A DNA stretch of 64,000 nt. Source: Marinobacter nitratireducens. Its GTDB lineage: Bacteria; Pseudomonadota; Gammaproteobacteria; Pseudomonadales; Oleiphilaceae. A program made the translations under genes and the position numbers. Shown here piece after piece: positions 1 through 9,094 of this stretch. Under the pieces are notes generated by a model, which had not been told where the DNA came from, made no database searches, and worked only from the letters and a program-made list of their open reading frames with translations. The stretch lies in assembly GCF_000708045.1 (NCBI RefSeq), contig NZ_ANIE01000003.1:124001-188000 (forward strand), written 5' to 3'. Within the stretch, counting starts at the first letter, position 1. Each line of letters opens with the position of its first letter.

Positions 1-1
1 G

Positions 2-1921
2 GCTTCTGCCATGGTTATGGCGGAGCGGCAGGGCCGGGAGCTTGAGTTCCAGCGCCTCCATGGTATGGGCGTCGCACTCTACAACAGTGTTCTCGAGGCG
101 GGAGATGTCCCTGTTCGCATATATGCCCCGGTCGGGGCACACAAGGACCTATTGCCCTATCTGGTTCGTCGTTTGCTGGAAAATGGCGCGAACTCATCGT
201 TCGTTCATCGCTTGGTTGATGCCCGGACGCCGATTGAGGCACTGGTTCAGAACCCGGTGCAGGGGCTGTTCAGCTACGACTCATTGGTGAACGATCGCCT
301 CGCAGCCCCTGCCGATATCTATGGGCCACAGAGGCGAAATGCCAGCGGGGTTAATTTGAATGCCTCGGTGGGACGGGAGCAATTGCTTGAAGAGCTACGG
401 CATTGGCAGAACCATAGCTGGTCTGCGGCGCCGTTGGTGAATGGAGAATCCTGTTCCTCTGATGAGGTCTTGCCTGTTTACTCACCCTCCGAATCATTGC
501 GGGTTGTTGGGCATATATCAGGTGCAAATGCCAAGCATGCGCAAGAAGCCCTGAAAGTGGCCTCCTCCGGGGTTTGGGCCTGGACAAGGCTGCCAGTGAG
601 TGAGCGTTCCGGCTGTCTTGAGCGCTTTGCCAGGCTTATGGAACAAAATCTACCGGAGTTGGTGGCCCTGTGTTGCTACGAAACCGGGAAAACCATTCCG
701 GAAGGCGTGGACGAAGTGCGCAGCGCCGTGGATCACTGCCGTTACTACGCGGTTCAAGCCCGCGCTTTGTTTGGTGATCCCATTGCAATGCCCGGCATCA
801 CGGGTGAAAACAACGAACTCTATCTGGAAGCACGGGGCGTTTTCCTCTGTATCAGCCCTTGGCATTGTCCGCTGGCCGTGTTTAGCGGTCAGGTTGCAGC
901 GGCGCTTGTGGCGGGAAACAGTGTACTGGCGAAGCCCGCGAAACAGGCAACACTGATTGCATACCGTGCGGTGCAACTGATGCTGGAAGCCGGCATTCCG
1001 GCAAATGTCGTTCAACTGTTACCCGGTGATGGCTCTAAACTTGCCAGCGTCCTGATCCCGGACCCCAGGATCGCGGGCATAGCCTTCACCGGCTCTAATC
1101 ATGTGGCCCGTGAGATAAACCGGACGTTGGCCGGGCGTCCTGGGCCTATCGTGCCTTTCATGGCCGCAACCGGCGGGAAAAACGCGATGATCGTTGACAG
1201 CAGTGCCGTGCCGGAACAGGTGGTCAAGGATGTTGTCCGATCTGCGTTCACGGGTGCCGGGCAAGGGTGTTCTGCGCTGAAGGTGCTATACCTTCAAGAG
1301 GATATTGGCGATCAAGTCGAGGAATTGTTGTCCGGGGCAATTGCGCAGCTAAGCGTCGGAGATCCGGAATGCCTGTCGACGGACGTTGGTCCGATGATTG
1401 ATGGGCAGGCAAAGGAAAATTTTCAATCCAGTTTCGGTGGCCTGGAGGGTTGGGGCCGCCTCATTGCCAGGGGCAATACGCCGGTCGCCGGCAAACAGGG
1501 CAATTTTGTCGCTCCGGTTGTCTATGCTATCGACAGCATTCTGGAAATCAACGGCGAGGTTTCAGGGCCTGTCCTCCACGTTATCAGGTATCCCGCAGAG
1601 GGGTTGCAGGAGGTTGTCGATGAGATTAATCAGACCGGCTTCGGCCTGACTCTGGGCATTCATTCCAGGAGCGAATCCATGGCCGCCTGGATCGAGCAGC
1701 GGGTGAGGGCGGGTAACTGTTATATCAATCGGGACCAGATTGGTGCGGTTGCCGGCGCCCAGCCTTTTGGAGGTCTGGGACTGTCTGGCACCGGGCCGAA
1801 GGCGGGTGGTCCGCATTACTTGCTGCGCTTTTGTGTCGAGCGCACCCGAACAGTCAATACCGCGGCGGCCGGGGGAAATGCCTCGCTGCTGTCGCTGGGC
1901 ATTGAGAGAATTAAGGAATGA
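2..1921 (+). CDS. putA: Bifunctional proline dehydrogenase / P5C dehydrogenase PutA, C-terminal part (5' truncated by window edge)
   Basis: The reading frame is open at the window edge, so this is the last 639 residues of a longer protein. PutA oxidises proline to glutamate through pyrroline-5-carboxylate. The first ~80 visible residues match the end of the proline dehydrogenase barrel (QRLHGMG, RIYAPVG, VRRLLENGAN). The rest is an aldehyde dehydrogenase fold ending PFGGLGLSGTGPKAGGP, without the long C-terminal extension seen in E. coli PutA. The nucleophile cysteine is present (GQGCSA, codon at 1268). Several other catalytic positions are altered: PWHC where PWNF is usual (863-868), KPAK for KPAE (941), AATGG for AETGG (codon at 1166, exactly 34 residues before the Cys), and EVSGP for EVFGP (1562). 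The aldehyde dehydrogenase half may therefore be weak or inactive. putP follows 160 bp downstream, which supports a role in proline use. Family call is firm; activity is uncertain. Confidence 0.9.
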   Translation, partial: ASAMVMAERQGRELEFQRLHGMGVALYNSVLEAGDVPVRIYAPVGAHKDLLPYLVRRLLENGANSSFVHRLVDARTPIEALVQNPVQGLFSYDSLVNDRLAAPADIYGPQRRNASGVNLNASVGREQLLEELRHWQNHSWSAAPLVNGESCSSDEVLPVYSPSESLRVVGHISGANAKHAQEALKVASSGVWAWTRLPVSERSGCLERFARLMEQNLPELVALCCYETGKTIPEGVDEVRSAVDHCRYYAVQARALFGDPIAMPGITGENNELYLEARGVFLCISPWHCPLAVFSGQVAAALVAGNSVLAKPAKQATLIAYRAVQLMLEAGIPANVVQLLPGDGSKLASVLIPDPRIAGIAFTGSNHVAREINRTLAGRPGPIVPFMAATGGKNAMIVDSSAVPEQVVKDVVRSAFTGAGQGCSALKVLYLQEDIGDQVEELLSGAIAQLSVGDPECLSTDVGPMIDGQAKENFQSSFGGLEGWGRLIARGNTPVAGKQGNFVAPVVYAIDSILEINGEVSGPVLHVIRYPAEGLQEVVDEINQTGFGLTLGIHSRSESMAAWIEQRVRAGNCYINRDQIGAVAGAQPFGGLGLSGTGPKAGGPHYLLRFCVERTRTVNTAAAGGNASLLSLGIERIKE

Positions 1922-2081
1922 AAACGATAACAGTGACAGGAGCGTCACAGAAAGTAGAGAAGGCTGCTGGCAAGCCTTCCATGCAGGGTTGTCCCTCTCA
2001 TCCTGTGCTCAGGGTGCAGAAGGAGAGCCGTACCAAAGCCAATAACAACCAACCCAGATAGCGCACGGGGAGAAAACCAAT

Positions 2082-3575
2082 ATGATAGGAAACAGTGTAG
2101 GAATCAGTATTACGTTCCTTGCGTACATACTGCTGATGCTTGCAGTCGGCTATGTTGCCTGGAAGCGTACTTCGAATCTTTCTGATTACATTCTGGGCGG
2201 CAGGAGTCTCGGCCCTCTGCCATCGGCGATCAGTGCCGGCGCTTCCGATATGAGTGGCTGGCTGTTGCTGGGTTTGCCGGGCTACGCCTATGCGGCCGGT
2301 TATGAGGCAATCTGGATTGCTGTCGGTCTTCTGGCCGGTACCTGGCTGAACTGGCTGTTCGTGGCAAGTCGTCTGCGGACATACTCGGCAGCCGCTGGTG
2401 ATTCTCTGACTCTGCCAGCATTCTTCGAGAACCGTTTTCACGATACCAGTCGCATCCTGCGGGTCGTGAGTGCGTTCTTCATTCTGCTGTTCTTCCTCTT
2501 CTATACCAGTTCTGGCCTCGTTGCAGGTGGCAAGTTGTTCGAAACGGTCTTCGGTCTCGATTACCAGGTTGCGGTTATCGTTGGCACCGTTGCGGTGGTT
2601 TCCTACACCTTCTTCGGTGGTTTCCTTGCGGTCACCTGGACCGATGTTATTCAGGGGCTGTTGATGTTCGCTGCGTTGCTGCTGGTGCCGATCATGGCGA
2701 TCAATGCTGACGGTGGCTGGGCTGCAGTGACCAGTTCGATGGAAGCCAAGAACCCTGAGTTCCTTGATGCTTTCACCGGAACTGACGGCGCGGCTCTGGG
2801 CGTGCTCTCCATTCTGTCACTGCTTGGCTGGGGTCTGGGTTACTTCGGGCAGCCCCACATCCTTGCCCGCTTCAAGGCAATTCGCAGTGAGGACGACGTT
2901 CCTAACGCACGCCGTATTGCAGTAACCTGGAGTGGCCTCGGTCTGTTGGGCGCCCTGCTGTGTGGTTTCGCTGCGATTGGCTATTTTGAAACCCCGCTGG
3001 ATGATGGTGAGCGTTCCTTCATGCTGCTGGTCGATGCGCTGTTCCATCCAGTCATTGCCGGTATCCTTCTGGCAGCCATTCTGGCCGCGATCATGAGTAC
3101 TGCGGATTCCCAGCTGCTGGTGTCTTCTTCTGCACTCGCGGAAGATTTCTACAAGGCGCTGTTCCGTAAGGAAGCTTCTCAGGAGGAACTGGTATGGGTC
3201 GGTCGCTTTGCCGTTGTCGGCATAGCGGTGATTGCCTGTATTCTCGGTTTGAATCCGGACAGTAAGGTGCTGGAGTTGGTCTCCTATGCCTGGGCAGGCT
3301 TTGGTGCAGCGTTTGGTCCGGCATTGATCCTGTCTCTGTTCTGGCGCGGTATGACCCGTAACGGCGCGATTGCCGGTATCGTGGTCGGCGGTGCGACCGT
3401 GGTGATCTGGGGCAATATGTCCGGCGGTATTCTCGACCTGTACGAGATCATCCCGGGCTTCATCTTCGCTACAATCGCCATTGTGGCTGTATCCAAGTTT
3501 GGCGATGAGCCCCACGCGAAGATCCTTGAAGGCTTCGATAAGGCCATCAAGGCTCGGTACCACAACCTGCCGTAA
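2082..3575 (+). CDS. putP: Sodium/proline symporter PutP
   Basis: 497 residues, the usual length of the sodium:solute symporter family, with about 13 hydrophobic segments. It imports proline with sodium across the inner membrane. Recognisable family segments include the N-terminal YILGGRSLGPLPSAISAGAS stretch followed by MSGWL, and ADSQLLVSSSALAEDFY near residue 345. The start ATG follows a GGGGAGA ribosome binding site at a normal distance. It lies 160 bp after putA in the same direction, the classic catabolic pairing, and ends before a strong hairpin terminator. I saw no obvious operator in the putA-putP gap. Confidence in PutP over other solute symporters is high because of the context. 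Confidence 0.95.
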   Translation: MIGNSVGISITFLAYILLMLAVGYVAWKRTSNLSDYILGGRSLGPLPSAISAGASDMSGWLLLGLPGYAYAAGYEAIWIAVGLLAGTWLNWLFVASRLRTYSAAAGDSLTLPAFFENRFHDTSRILRVVSAFFILLFFLFYTSSGLVAGGKLFETVFGLDYQVAVIVGTVAVVSYTFFGGFLAVTWTDVIQGLLMFAALLLVPIMAINADGGWAAVTSSMEAKNPEFLDAFTGTDGAALGVLSILSLLGWGLGYFGQPHILARFKAIRSEDDVPNARRIAVTWSGLGLLGALLCGFAAIGYFETPLDDGERSFMLLVDALFHPVIAGILLAAILAAIMSTADSQLLVSSSALAEDFYKALFRKEASQEELVWVGRFAVVGIAVIACILGLNPDSKVLELVSYAWAGFGAAFGPALILSLFWRGMTRNGAIAGIVVGGATVVIWGNMSGGILDLYEIIPGFIFATIAIVAVSKFGDEPHAKILEGFDKAIKARYHNLP

Positions 3576-3614
3576 TGGCGGGCCAGTCCGTCAGGCCTGA
3601 GTCTGACGGCGCAT

Positions 3615-3645
3615 AAAAAAAGCTCCCTTCGGGGAGCTTTTTTTA
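3615..3645 (+). terminator. Rho-independent terminator after putP
   Basis: Perfect 7-bp stem AGCTCCC/GGGAGCT around a TTCG tetraloop (3621-3638), flanked by an A-run on the left and a T-run on the right. It can therefore work in both directions between the convergent putP and acnB. Confidence 0.9.
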
Positions 3646-3682
3646 TGCCCGATTCGCGGCTGACTAAGATTCCTTCAGGCAC

Positions 3683-3709
3683 AAAAAAACGCCAGCCCGG
3701 AGGCTGGCG
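3683..3709 (-). terminator. Rho-independent terminator of acnB
   Basis: Stem CGCCAGCC/GGCTGGCG (3690-3709). Read on the minus strand it is followed by a run of seven T, and it sits 30 bp past the acnB stop codon. Confidence 0.9.
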
Positions 3710-3739
3710 TTTCCTGAAGATCACCCTTCAGGCGGAAGC

Positions 3740-6334
3740 TTACTCGACGGCAGCTTCAGCAGCTTTGGAGGTGTAGTCTTCCATCTGGTCGAAGTTGAGA
3801 TACTTGTAGATCTCTTTCGACATGCTGTTCAGGTCCTTGGCGTACTCCATGTACTCCGCAGGTGAGGGCAGCTTGCCCAGTACAGCACCAACAGCCGCAA
3901 GTTCCGCAGAGGTCAGGTACACGTTTGCGCCATCACCCAGACGGTTCGGGAAGTTACGGGTAGAAGTGGACAGAACGGTAGACTTCGGAGCTACACGTGC
4001 CTGGTTACCCATGCACAGGGAGCAGCCCGGCATCTCGGTGCGAACACCGGCGGTGCCATAGGTGTTGAAGTATCCTTCTTCCATCAGCTGGGCCTGGTCC
4101 ATCTTGGTCGGCGGAGACATCCACAGGCGGGTGCTCAGCGGGCCTTTGTGCTGCTCAAGAAGCTTACCAGCGGCACGGAAGTGACCGATGTTGGTCATGC
4201 AGGAACCGATGAACACTTCGTCCACCTTGTCGCCGGCAACTTCGGACAGGAACTTGGCATCGTCCGGATCGTTCGGGCAGCAAACGATCGGCTCTTTGAT
4301 GTCAGCCAGGTCGATTTCGATGACGTGAGCGTATTCAGCGTCCTTGTCGGCACGCATCAGGCTCGGGTTCGCCAGCCAGTCTTCCATGGCCTTGGCGCGA
4401 CGCTCCAGGGTACGTGGATCGCCGTAACCTTCAGCAATCATCCAGCGCAGCATGGTGATGTTGGAACGCAGGTACTCAGCAACGGAGTCTTCAGACAGGT
4501 TGATGGTACAGCCGGCAGCAGAACGCTCAGCAGACGCGTCAGACAGCTCGAATGCCTGCTCAACGGTCAGGTGTTCCAGGCCTTCGATTTCAAGGATACG
4601 ACCAGAGAACTCGTTGATCTTGCCTTTCTTCTCAACGGTCAGCATGCCTTGCTTGATGCCATACAGCGGGATGGCATGTACCAGGTCGCGCAGGGTAATG
4701 CCTGGCTGCATTTCGCCTTTGAAGCGAACCAGAACAGATTCCGGCATATCCAGAGGCATAACGCCGGTAGCCGCTGCGAAAGCAACCAGACCGGAACCGG
4801 CCGGGAAGGAGATGCCCATCGGGAAACGGGTGTGGGAGTCACCACCGGTACCCACGGTGTCCGGCAGCAGCATGCGGTTCAGCCAGGAGTGGATGATGCC
4901 GTCACCCGGACGCAGGGCAACACCGCCACGGGTCTGGATGAAGTCCGGCATGGTGTGCTGCATTTCAACGTCAACTGGCTTCGGATAAGCAGCGGTGTGA
5001 CAGAAAGACTGCATAACCAGGTCAGACTGGAAGCCGAGGCAGGCCAGGTCTTTCAGTTCGTCACGGGTCATCGGACCAGTGGTGTCCTGGGAGCCAACGG
5101 TGGTCATCTTCGGCTCGCAGTAGGTGCCAGGACGAACGCCTTTGCCTTCTTCCAGACCGCAGGCCTTACCAACCATCTTCTGTGCCAGGGAGAAGCCTTT
5201 GGTGCCAGCTTCCGGATCAACCGGCAGACGGAAGGTGTCGGTAGCGCCCAGACCCAGAACTTCGCGGGCCTTGTTGGTCAGTCCGCGGCCAATGATCAGC
5301 GGGATACGACCGCCGGCCTGAACTTCGTCCAGGATGACGTCGGACTTGAACTTGAACTCGGAGATCACGTCGCCGGCTTCGTTCAGGATCTTGCCTTCGT
5401 ACGGACGGATTTCGATCACGTCGCCCATATTCATGTCGTCAACCGGCGCTTCGAATACCAGCGCGCCAGCGTCTTCCATGGTGTTGAAGAAGATCGGGGC
5501 AACCTTGTTACCGATGCACACGCCGCCGGCGCGCTTGTTCGGTACGCCAGGCATGTCTTCACCGAAGTACCACAGCACGGAGTTGGTGCCGGACTTACGG
5601 GAAGAGCCGGTACCTACAACGTCACCAACGAAGGCAACGGGCAGGCCCTTGGACTGGATTTCTTCGATCTGCTTGATCGGACCGGTGACACCAGGCTCTT
5701 CCGGAGTCAGGCCGTCACGCTCCATTTTGTACATGGCGCGGGCGTGCAGCGGGATGTCAGGACGGGACCAGGCATCGGGAGCGGGAGACAGGTCATCGGT
5801 GTTGGTTTCACCAGTCACCTTGAACACGACCATTTTCATGCTCTCGGGAACGGCTTTCTTGCCAGTAAACCACTCGGCGTTGGCCCAGGACTCCATGATG
5901 CTCTTGGCGACGGCATTGCCAGCGTCCATCTTTTCCTTCACGTCGTTGAAGGCATCAAACATCAGCAGGGTTTTCTTCAGCTGCTCGCCGGCCAGTTCTG
6001 CCAGGTCAGCGTCGTCCAGCAGCTCGACCAGAGTGGCGATGTTGTAGCCACCCTGCATCATGCCCAGAAGCTGGACGGCCTTGCTCTTGTCGAGCAGGGG
6101 GGAGGAGGCTTCGCCTTTCACGATGGCGGTCAGGAAAGCGGCCTTTACGTAGGCAGCTTCATCCACGCCAGGCGGAATACGGTTTTCCAGGAGGTAAACG
6201 AGCGTTTCCTCTTCGCCGGCCGGCGGGTTTTTCAGCAGCTCAACCAGGGCTGCAGTTTGCTCGGCGTTCAGCGGCTTGGGAGGAATACCCAGGGCTTCAC
6301 GTTCTTTCACGTGCTCACGATAGGCTTCTAACAC
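3740..6334 (-). CDS. acnB: Bifunctional aconitate hydratase B / 2-methylisocitrate dehydratase AcnB
   Basis: Interconverts citrate and isocitrate in the TCA cycle and also handles 2-methylisocitrate; cytoplasmic. The N-terminal helical HEAT-like domain, swivel domain and catalytic domains appear in the AcnB order. The 4Fe-4S ligands are seen as GSCMTN and CSLCMG. I place the start at GTG 6334 (protein begins [13 protein letters not shown], 864 residues, against 865 in E. coli). A GAGG motif lies 9 bases upstream of it and overlaps the ATG at 6349, which would add five residues not typical of the family. The gene is a single transcription unit with its own terminator. A long inverted repeat lies 79 bp upstream of the start, in the likely leader or promoter. 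Identity is very secure. Confidence 0.97.
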   Translation of the reverse strand: MLEAYREHVKEREALGIPPKPLNAEQTAALVELLKNPPAGEEETLVYLLENRIPPGVDEAAYVKAAFLTAIVKGEASSPLLDKSKAVQLLGMMQGGYNIATLVELLDDADLAELAGEQLKKTLLMFDAFNDVKEKMDAGNAVAKSIMESWANAEWFTGKKAVPESMKMVVFKVTGETNTDDLSPAPDAWSRPDIPLHARAMYKMERDGLTPEEPGVTGPIKQIEEIQSKGLPVAFVGDVVGTGSSRKSGTNSVLWYFGEDMPGVPNKRAGGVCIGNKVAPIFFNTMEDAGALVFEAPVDDMNMGDVIEIRPYEGKILNEAGDVISEFKFKSDVILDEVQAGGRIPLIIGRGLTNKAREVLGLGATDTFRLPVDPEAGTKGFSLAQKMVGKACGLEEGKGVRPGTYCEPKMTTVGSQDTTGPMTRDELKDLACLGFQSDLVMQSFCHTAAYPKPVDVEMQHTMPDFIQTRGGVALRPGDGIIHSWLNRMLLPDTVGTGGDSHTRFPMGISFPAGSGLVAFAAATGVMPLDMPESVLVRFKGEMQPGITLRDLVHAIPLYGIKQGMLTVEKKGKINEFSGRILEIEGLEHLTVEQAFELSDASAERSAAGCTINLSEDSVAEYLRSNITMLRWMIAEGYGDPRTLERRAKAMEDWLANPSLMRADKDAEYAHVIEIDLADIKEPIVCCPNDPDDAKFLSEVAGDKVDEVFIGSCMTNIGHFRAAGKLLEQHKGPLSTRLWMSPPTKMDQAQLMEEGYFNTYGTAGVRTEMPGCSLCMGNQARVAPKSTVLSTSTRNFPNRLGDGANVYLTSAELAAVGAVLGKLPSPAEYMEYAKDLNSMSKEIYKYLNFDQMEDYTSKAAEAAVE

Positions 6335-6412
6335 GATATGGACCCTCATCAGTTGGAATGTTCCGCGCCGATGGCGTCATGCCTGGCGGGTGTTTTATGG
6401 CGAAAAGGCCAC

Positions 6413-6476
6413 GGGAGCCTCTGAATAACGCCTCAAATCGCCGCCGGGGGATAACAGGTTTTATTCAGAGACTCCC
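6413..6476. repeat. 64-bp element bounded by 16-bp imperfect inverted repeats
   Basis: The left arm GGGAGCCTCTGAATAA (6413-6428) and right arm TTATTCAGAGACTCCC (6461-6476) are complementary at 15 of 16 positions, around a 32-base centre. The arm sequence resembles terminal repeats of IS5-type elements, so this may be a tiny non-autonomous remnant. Alternatively it forms a hairpin in the acnB leader. I saw no second copy in the window and no convincing target duplication. Confidence 0.7.
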
Positions 6477-6605
6477 TGATCTGGCGCTGCATTCTATAGG
6501 AAACCCCTTATAAAGTTAAGTTGGACAGAGGTCTGAGAGTTCTGTTATGGCTCCCGCCGAGTGCGATATACTCCGGCGCTCCAATGAATCACGCCAAATG
6601 CCGAC

Positions 6606-7211
6606 ATGAAAGAAGCCCTGCAGAACATTCACGATTTTTTGCCCTGCCGCACGCCCAAGCTATGGATTGATAATGCCCTGGCTAACCCCGACCTGATGCT
6701 TATTGATCATGCCCACTGCGAGAAGAAGGCAGCATCCACTGCGCTCAGTCTGATGTACCGGTACGTGGACAACGCCGATCTGCTGAACAAGATGTCGCGG
6801 TTGGCCCGCGAGGAGTTGCGCCATTTTGAACAGGTGCTGGCCATTATGAAAAAGCGGGGGGTGGAGTATGGACATCTGAGCCCGGCCCGGTACGCAGCCG
6901 GGTTGCGGGAGGAAGTGCGCAAGGAAGATCCCGGTCGGTTGGTGGATGTCCTGATCGTGGGCGCAATAATTGAAGCTCGTTCCTGCGAGCGGTTTGCGGC
7001 CCTGGCTCCTTATCTGGATGAAAAACTCGCCGATTTCTATAACGGGTTGTTGAAGTCCGAAGCCCGGCATTATCAGGACTACCTGAGCCTGGCCGAGCAG
7101 GCAAATGGCGGGCCTGTGAGCGAGCGAGTCGGGCGATTCCTGGCGATTGAGAAACGGCTCATTGAGGAACCGGATACAGAGTTCCGGTTCCACAGCGGTC
7201 CGGTCCAATAG
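6606..7211 (+). CDS. miaE: tRNA-(ms2io6A)-hydroxylase MiaE
   Basis: 201 residues, full length for the family. MiaE is a non-haem di-iron oxygenase that hydroxylates the isopentenyl group of ms2i6A at position 37 of tRNAs reading codons beginning with U. The ferritin-like four-helix bundle is visible with its paired iron ligands: a Glu in the first helix region (HCEKKAAS), EELRHFEQ, EARSCERF and SEARHYQDY. The start ATG lacks a strong ribosome binding site, but no better start exists. It stands alone between acnB (divergent) and finR (convergent, 13 bp from its stop). I see no regulatory feature specific to it. Confidence 0.93.
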   Translation: MKEALQNIHDFLPCRTPKLWIDNALANPDLMLIDHAHCEKKAASTALSLMYRYVDNADLLNKMSRLAREELRHFEQVLAIMKKRGVEYGHLSPARYAAGLREEVRKEDPGRLVDVLIVGAIIEARSCERFAALAPYLDEKLADFYNGLLKSEARHYQDYLSLAEQANGGPVSERVGRFLAIEKRLIEEPDTEFRFHSGPVQ

Positions 7212-7224
7212 CGCCGTTTGGGTT

Positions 7225-8106
7225 CTACAGTTCCCGACACAGGGCCATCCAGGCATCGATGCCCGCGCTGCGGTATTTCTGCTTGTGCAGGATAAAGTAG
7301 AACTGGCGGTCGAAGCGGCGATGGTCCGGAACTGTGAGCGGCACCAGGCTACCACGCTTGAACGCGTCCGCCAGTACAACCTCCGATAGGCAACCGATGC
7401 CCAGGTTGGCTTCAACGGCGCGCTTGATCGCTTCCGTGTGCTCCAGCTCCAACAGGACATTGAGATCCGGAAGCAGTCCGTGCATGCCACGCTCAAAACT
7501 TTGCCGGGTACCTGAGCCCTGTTCCCGCATGATCCAGGTGGCATCTCTCAGATCATCATCGGTGAGGTCTTTCTTCTGGGCATAGGGATGATCCGGGGAG
7601 CAGAACACCACCAACTCGTCGCCCCGCCAGGGCAGTACTTCCAACTCGGAAGATTGAAGCTCCCCTTCAATCAGGCCGATATCCAGCTCAAAATCCCGTA
7701 CCCGCCGGGCGATGGTGCTGGTGTTGGCGACTTCCAGCGAAACCCTGGGATGGGTAGGGGTATTCATGTATTGGGCCATTACGCCAACGGCCAGATAGTT
7801 TCCAATAGTAAGGGTTGCGCCGACTTTCAGGGCGCCTACCTCGGAGTGTTTGCTGAAGGCCTGCTCCAGTTCGTTGGCCTGTGCCAGAACGGCCTCGACT
7901 TTGGGCCGATACAGCCGCCCAAGTTCATTCAGTTGCAGCCGTTTTCCGACGCGATCGAAGAGCTGGATGTCGAACTGGTTTTCCAACTCCTTCAATGCAC
8001 TGCTGGCAGCTGACTGTGACATGGCGAGGGATTCCGCGGCGCGGGTGATGTTCTGGAAATGGGCGGCGGCGAGGAAAACTTCCAGCTGACGGAAACTGTA
8101 TTTCAT
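7225..8106 (-). CDS. finR: LysR-type regulator, FinR-like, divergent from fpr
   Basis: 293 residues from the ATG at 8106. The longer frame upstream has no family support and would cover the divergent promoter. Residues 1-60 form the winged helix-turn-helix (FRQLEVFLAAAHFQNITRAA, then SAASSALKELE). The rest is the effector-binding LysR substrate domain. In Pseudomonas putida the LysR regulator FinR is divergent from the fpr gene and activates it under superoxide and iron-sulphur stress. The same arrangement here is the basis for the symbol. Three cysteines lie in the effector domain (FCSPDH, GCLSEV, ALCREL), but a redox role for them is only a guess. A perfect palindrome lies 33 bp upstream of its start. 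Confidence 0.82.
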   Translation of the reverse strand: MKYSFRQLEVFLAAAHFQNITRAAESLAMSQSAASSALKELENQFDIQLFDRVGKRLQLNELGRLYRPKVEAVLAQANELEQAFSKHSEVGALKVGATLTIGNYLAVGVMAQYMNTPTHPRVSLEVANTSTIARRVRDFELDIGLIEGELQSSELEVLPWRGDELVVFCSPDHPYAQKKDLTDDDLRDATWIMREQGSGTRQSFERGMHGLLPDLNVLLELEHTEAIKRAVEANLGIGCLSEVVLADAFKRGSLVPLTVPDHRRFDRQFYFILHKQKYRSAGIDAWMALCREL

Positions 8107-8139
8107 GGCAAATTGCTCTAAATCGATTTTGTCGAATAA

Positions 8140-8155
8140 GGTTATGAGTATAACC
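8140..8155. promoter_or_regulatory. Candidate LysR operator with overlapping -10 in the finR-fpr divergent promoter
   Basis: GGTTATGAGTATAACC is a perfect 6-bp inverted repeat with a 4-base spacer, with the T-N-A symmetry of LysR-type sites. A TATAAC hexamer (8149-8154) lies inside it, oriented toward fpr. FinR binding here is inference. Confidence 0.55.
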
Positions 8156-8266
8156 CATTTTCCCGATAGGTTGGTGCGGGAGTAGAATAAGTGCATTCCA
8201 AATTTGAACTGTAGCCGCTTTAAAGAGATAAGGCGCGCTCTGAATGGGTACGAGGTCCACAGCGAA

Positions 8267-9037
8267 ATGAGCAATCTGATTAAAGAAACCGTCACCAGCG
8301 TTCATCACTGGAACGATACCCTGTTCAGTTTTAAGACCAGTCGCGATCCGGGCTTCCGTTTCAAGAACGGGCATTTTGTGATGATCGGTCTCGAAACCGA
8401 GGGCAAGCCGCTAATGCGTGCTTACAGTATTGCCAGCGCGAACTACGAGGAAGAATTGGAGTTCTTCTCTATCAAGGTCCAGGATGGCCCGCTTACCTCG
8501 CGCCTTCAGAAGATCCAGCCAGGCGATGAGATTCTCGTGAGCCGGAAACCGACTGGAACTTTGGTGCTGGACAACCTGTTACCCGGGAAGAACCTCTGGC
8601 TCATCAGTACTGGCACTGGTTTGGCGCCATTTATGAGTATCATCAAAGATCCGGAAGTCTACGAGGCGTTTGACAAGGTCATCCTTACTCACGGCGTTCG
8701 CTACGTATCAGAGTTGGCTTACCAGAAAGATATCGAAGGTTTGCCGGAAAATGAGTTCTTCGGTGAGATGGTGGAGGGGAAGCTTCTGTACTACCCCACG
8801 GTGACTCGTGAAGAGTTCCGTAATCAGGGGCGCCTGACGGATGCCATGGAAACCGGCAAGATCACCCGTGATCTGGGGCTCCCGGAGTTCGACCTGGAGA
8901 ATGATCGATTCATGATCTGTGGTAGCCCAAGTATGCTCAAGGATACCTGTGCGATTCTCGATAACATGGGTTTCAAAGAAGCGCGGGGTGGTGATATGGG
9001 TCACTACGTGATTGAGCGGGCCTTTGTGGAGCAGTAA
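8267..9037 (+). CDS. fpr: Ferredoxin--NADP+ reductase Fpr
   Basis: 256 residues from ATG 8267, which matches the family start (MSNL...SVHHWNDTLFSFKT). The upstream in-frame ATG at 8204 would add 21 unrelated residues. The enzyme moves electrons between NADPH and ferredoxin or flavodoxin through FAD and supports iron-sulphur repair and redox balance. The FAD-binding motif RAYSIAS is near residue 55 and the NADP-binding motif STGTGLAPF near residue 115. The C-terminus YVIERAFVEQ is typical of the Pseudomonas FprA type, where the final residues shape the nicotinamide site. It is divergent from finR, its probable activator, and ends at a strong terminator. Confidence 0.95.
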   Translation: MSNLIKETVTSVHHWNDTLFSFKTSRDPGFRFKNGHFVMIGLETEGKPLMRAYSIASANYEEELEFFSIKVQDGPLTSRLQKIQPGDEILVSRKPTGTLVLDNLLPGKNLWLISTGTGLAPFMSIIKDPEVYEAFDKVILTHGVRYVSELAYQKDIEGLPENEFFGEMVEGKLLYYPTVTREEFRNQGRLTDAMETGKITRDLGLPEFDLENDRFMICGSPSMLKDTCAILDNMGFKEARGGDMGHYVIERAFVEQ

Positions 9038-9060
9038 GGCAGAGGGCGAGTCGTATTGAA

Positions 9061-9093
9061 AAGCCCCGGCAATTCATTTGCCGGGGCTTTTTA
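9061..9093. terminator. Bidirectional terminator between fpr and a convergent outer membrane gene
   Basis: 12-bp perfect stem AAGCCCCGGCAA/TTGCCGGGGCTT (9061-9089) with loop TTCAT and a T-run on the plus strand. The A bases on the left give some T tail on the minus strand too. Confidence 0.9.
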
Positions 9094-9094
9094 T

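Noticed and set aside
4148..6331. 727-codon open frame on the plus strand opposite acnB
   Set aside because: It lies entirely antisense to a certain gene, has His/Gln/Val-rich composition typical of a codon-bias shadow, and no ribosome binding site or recognised motif.
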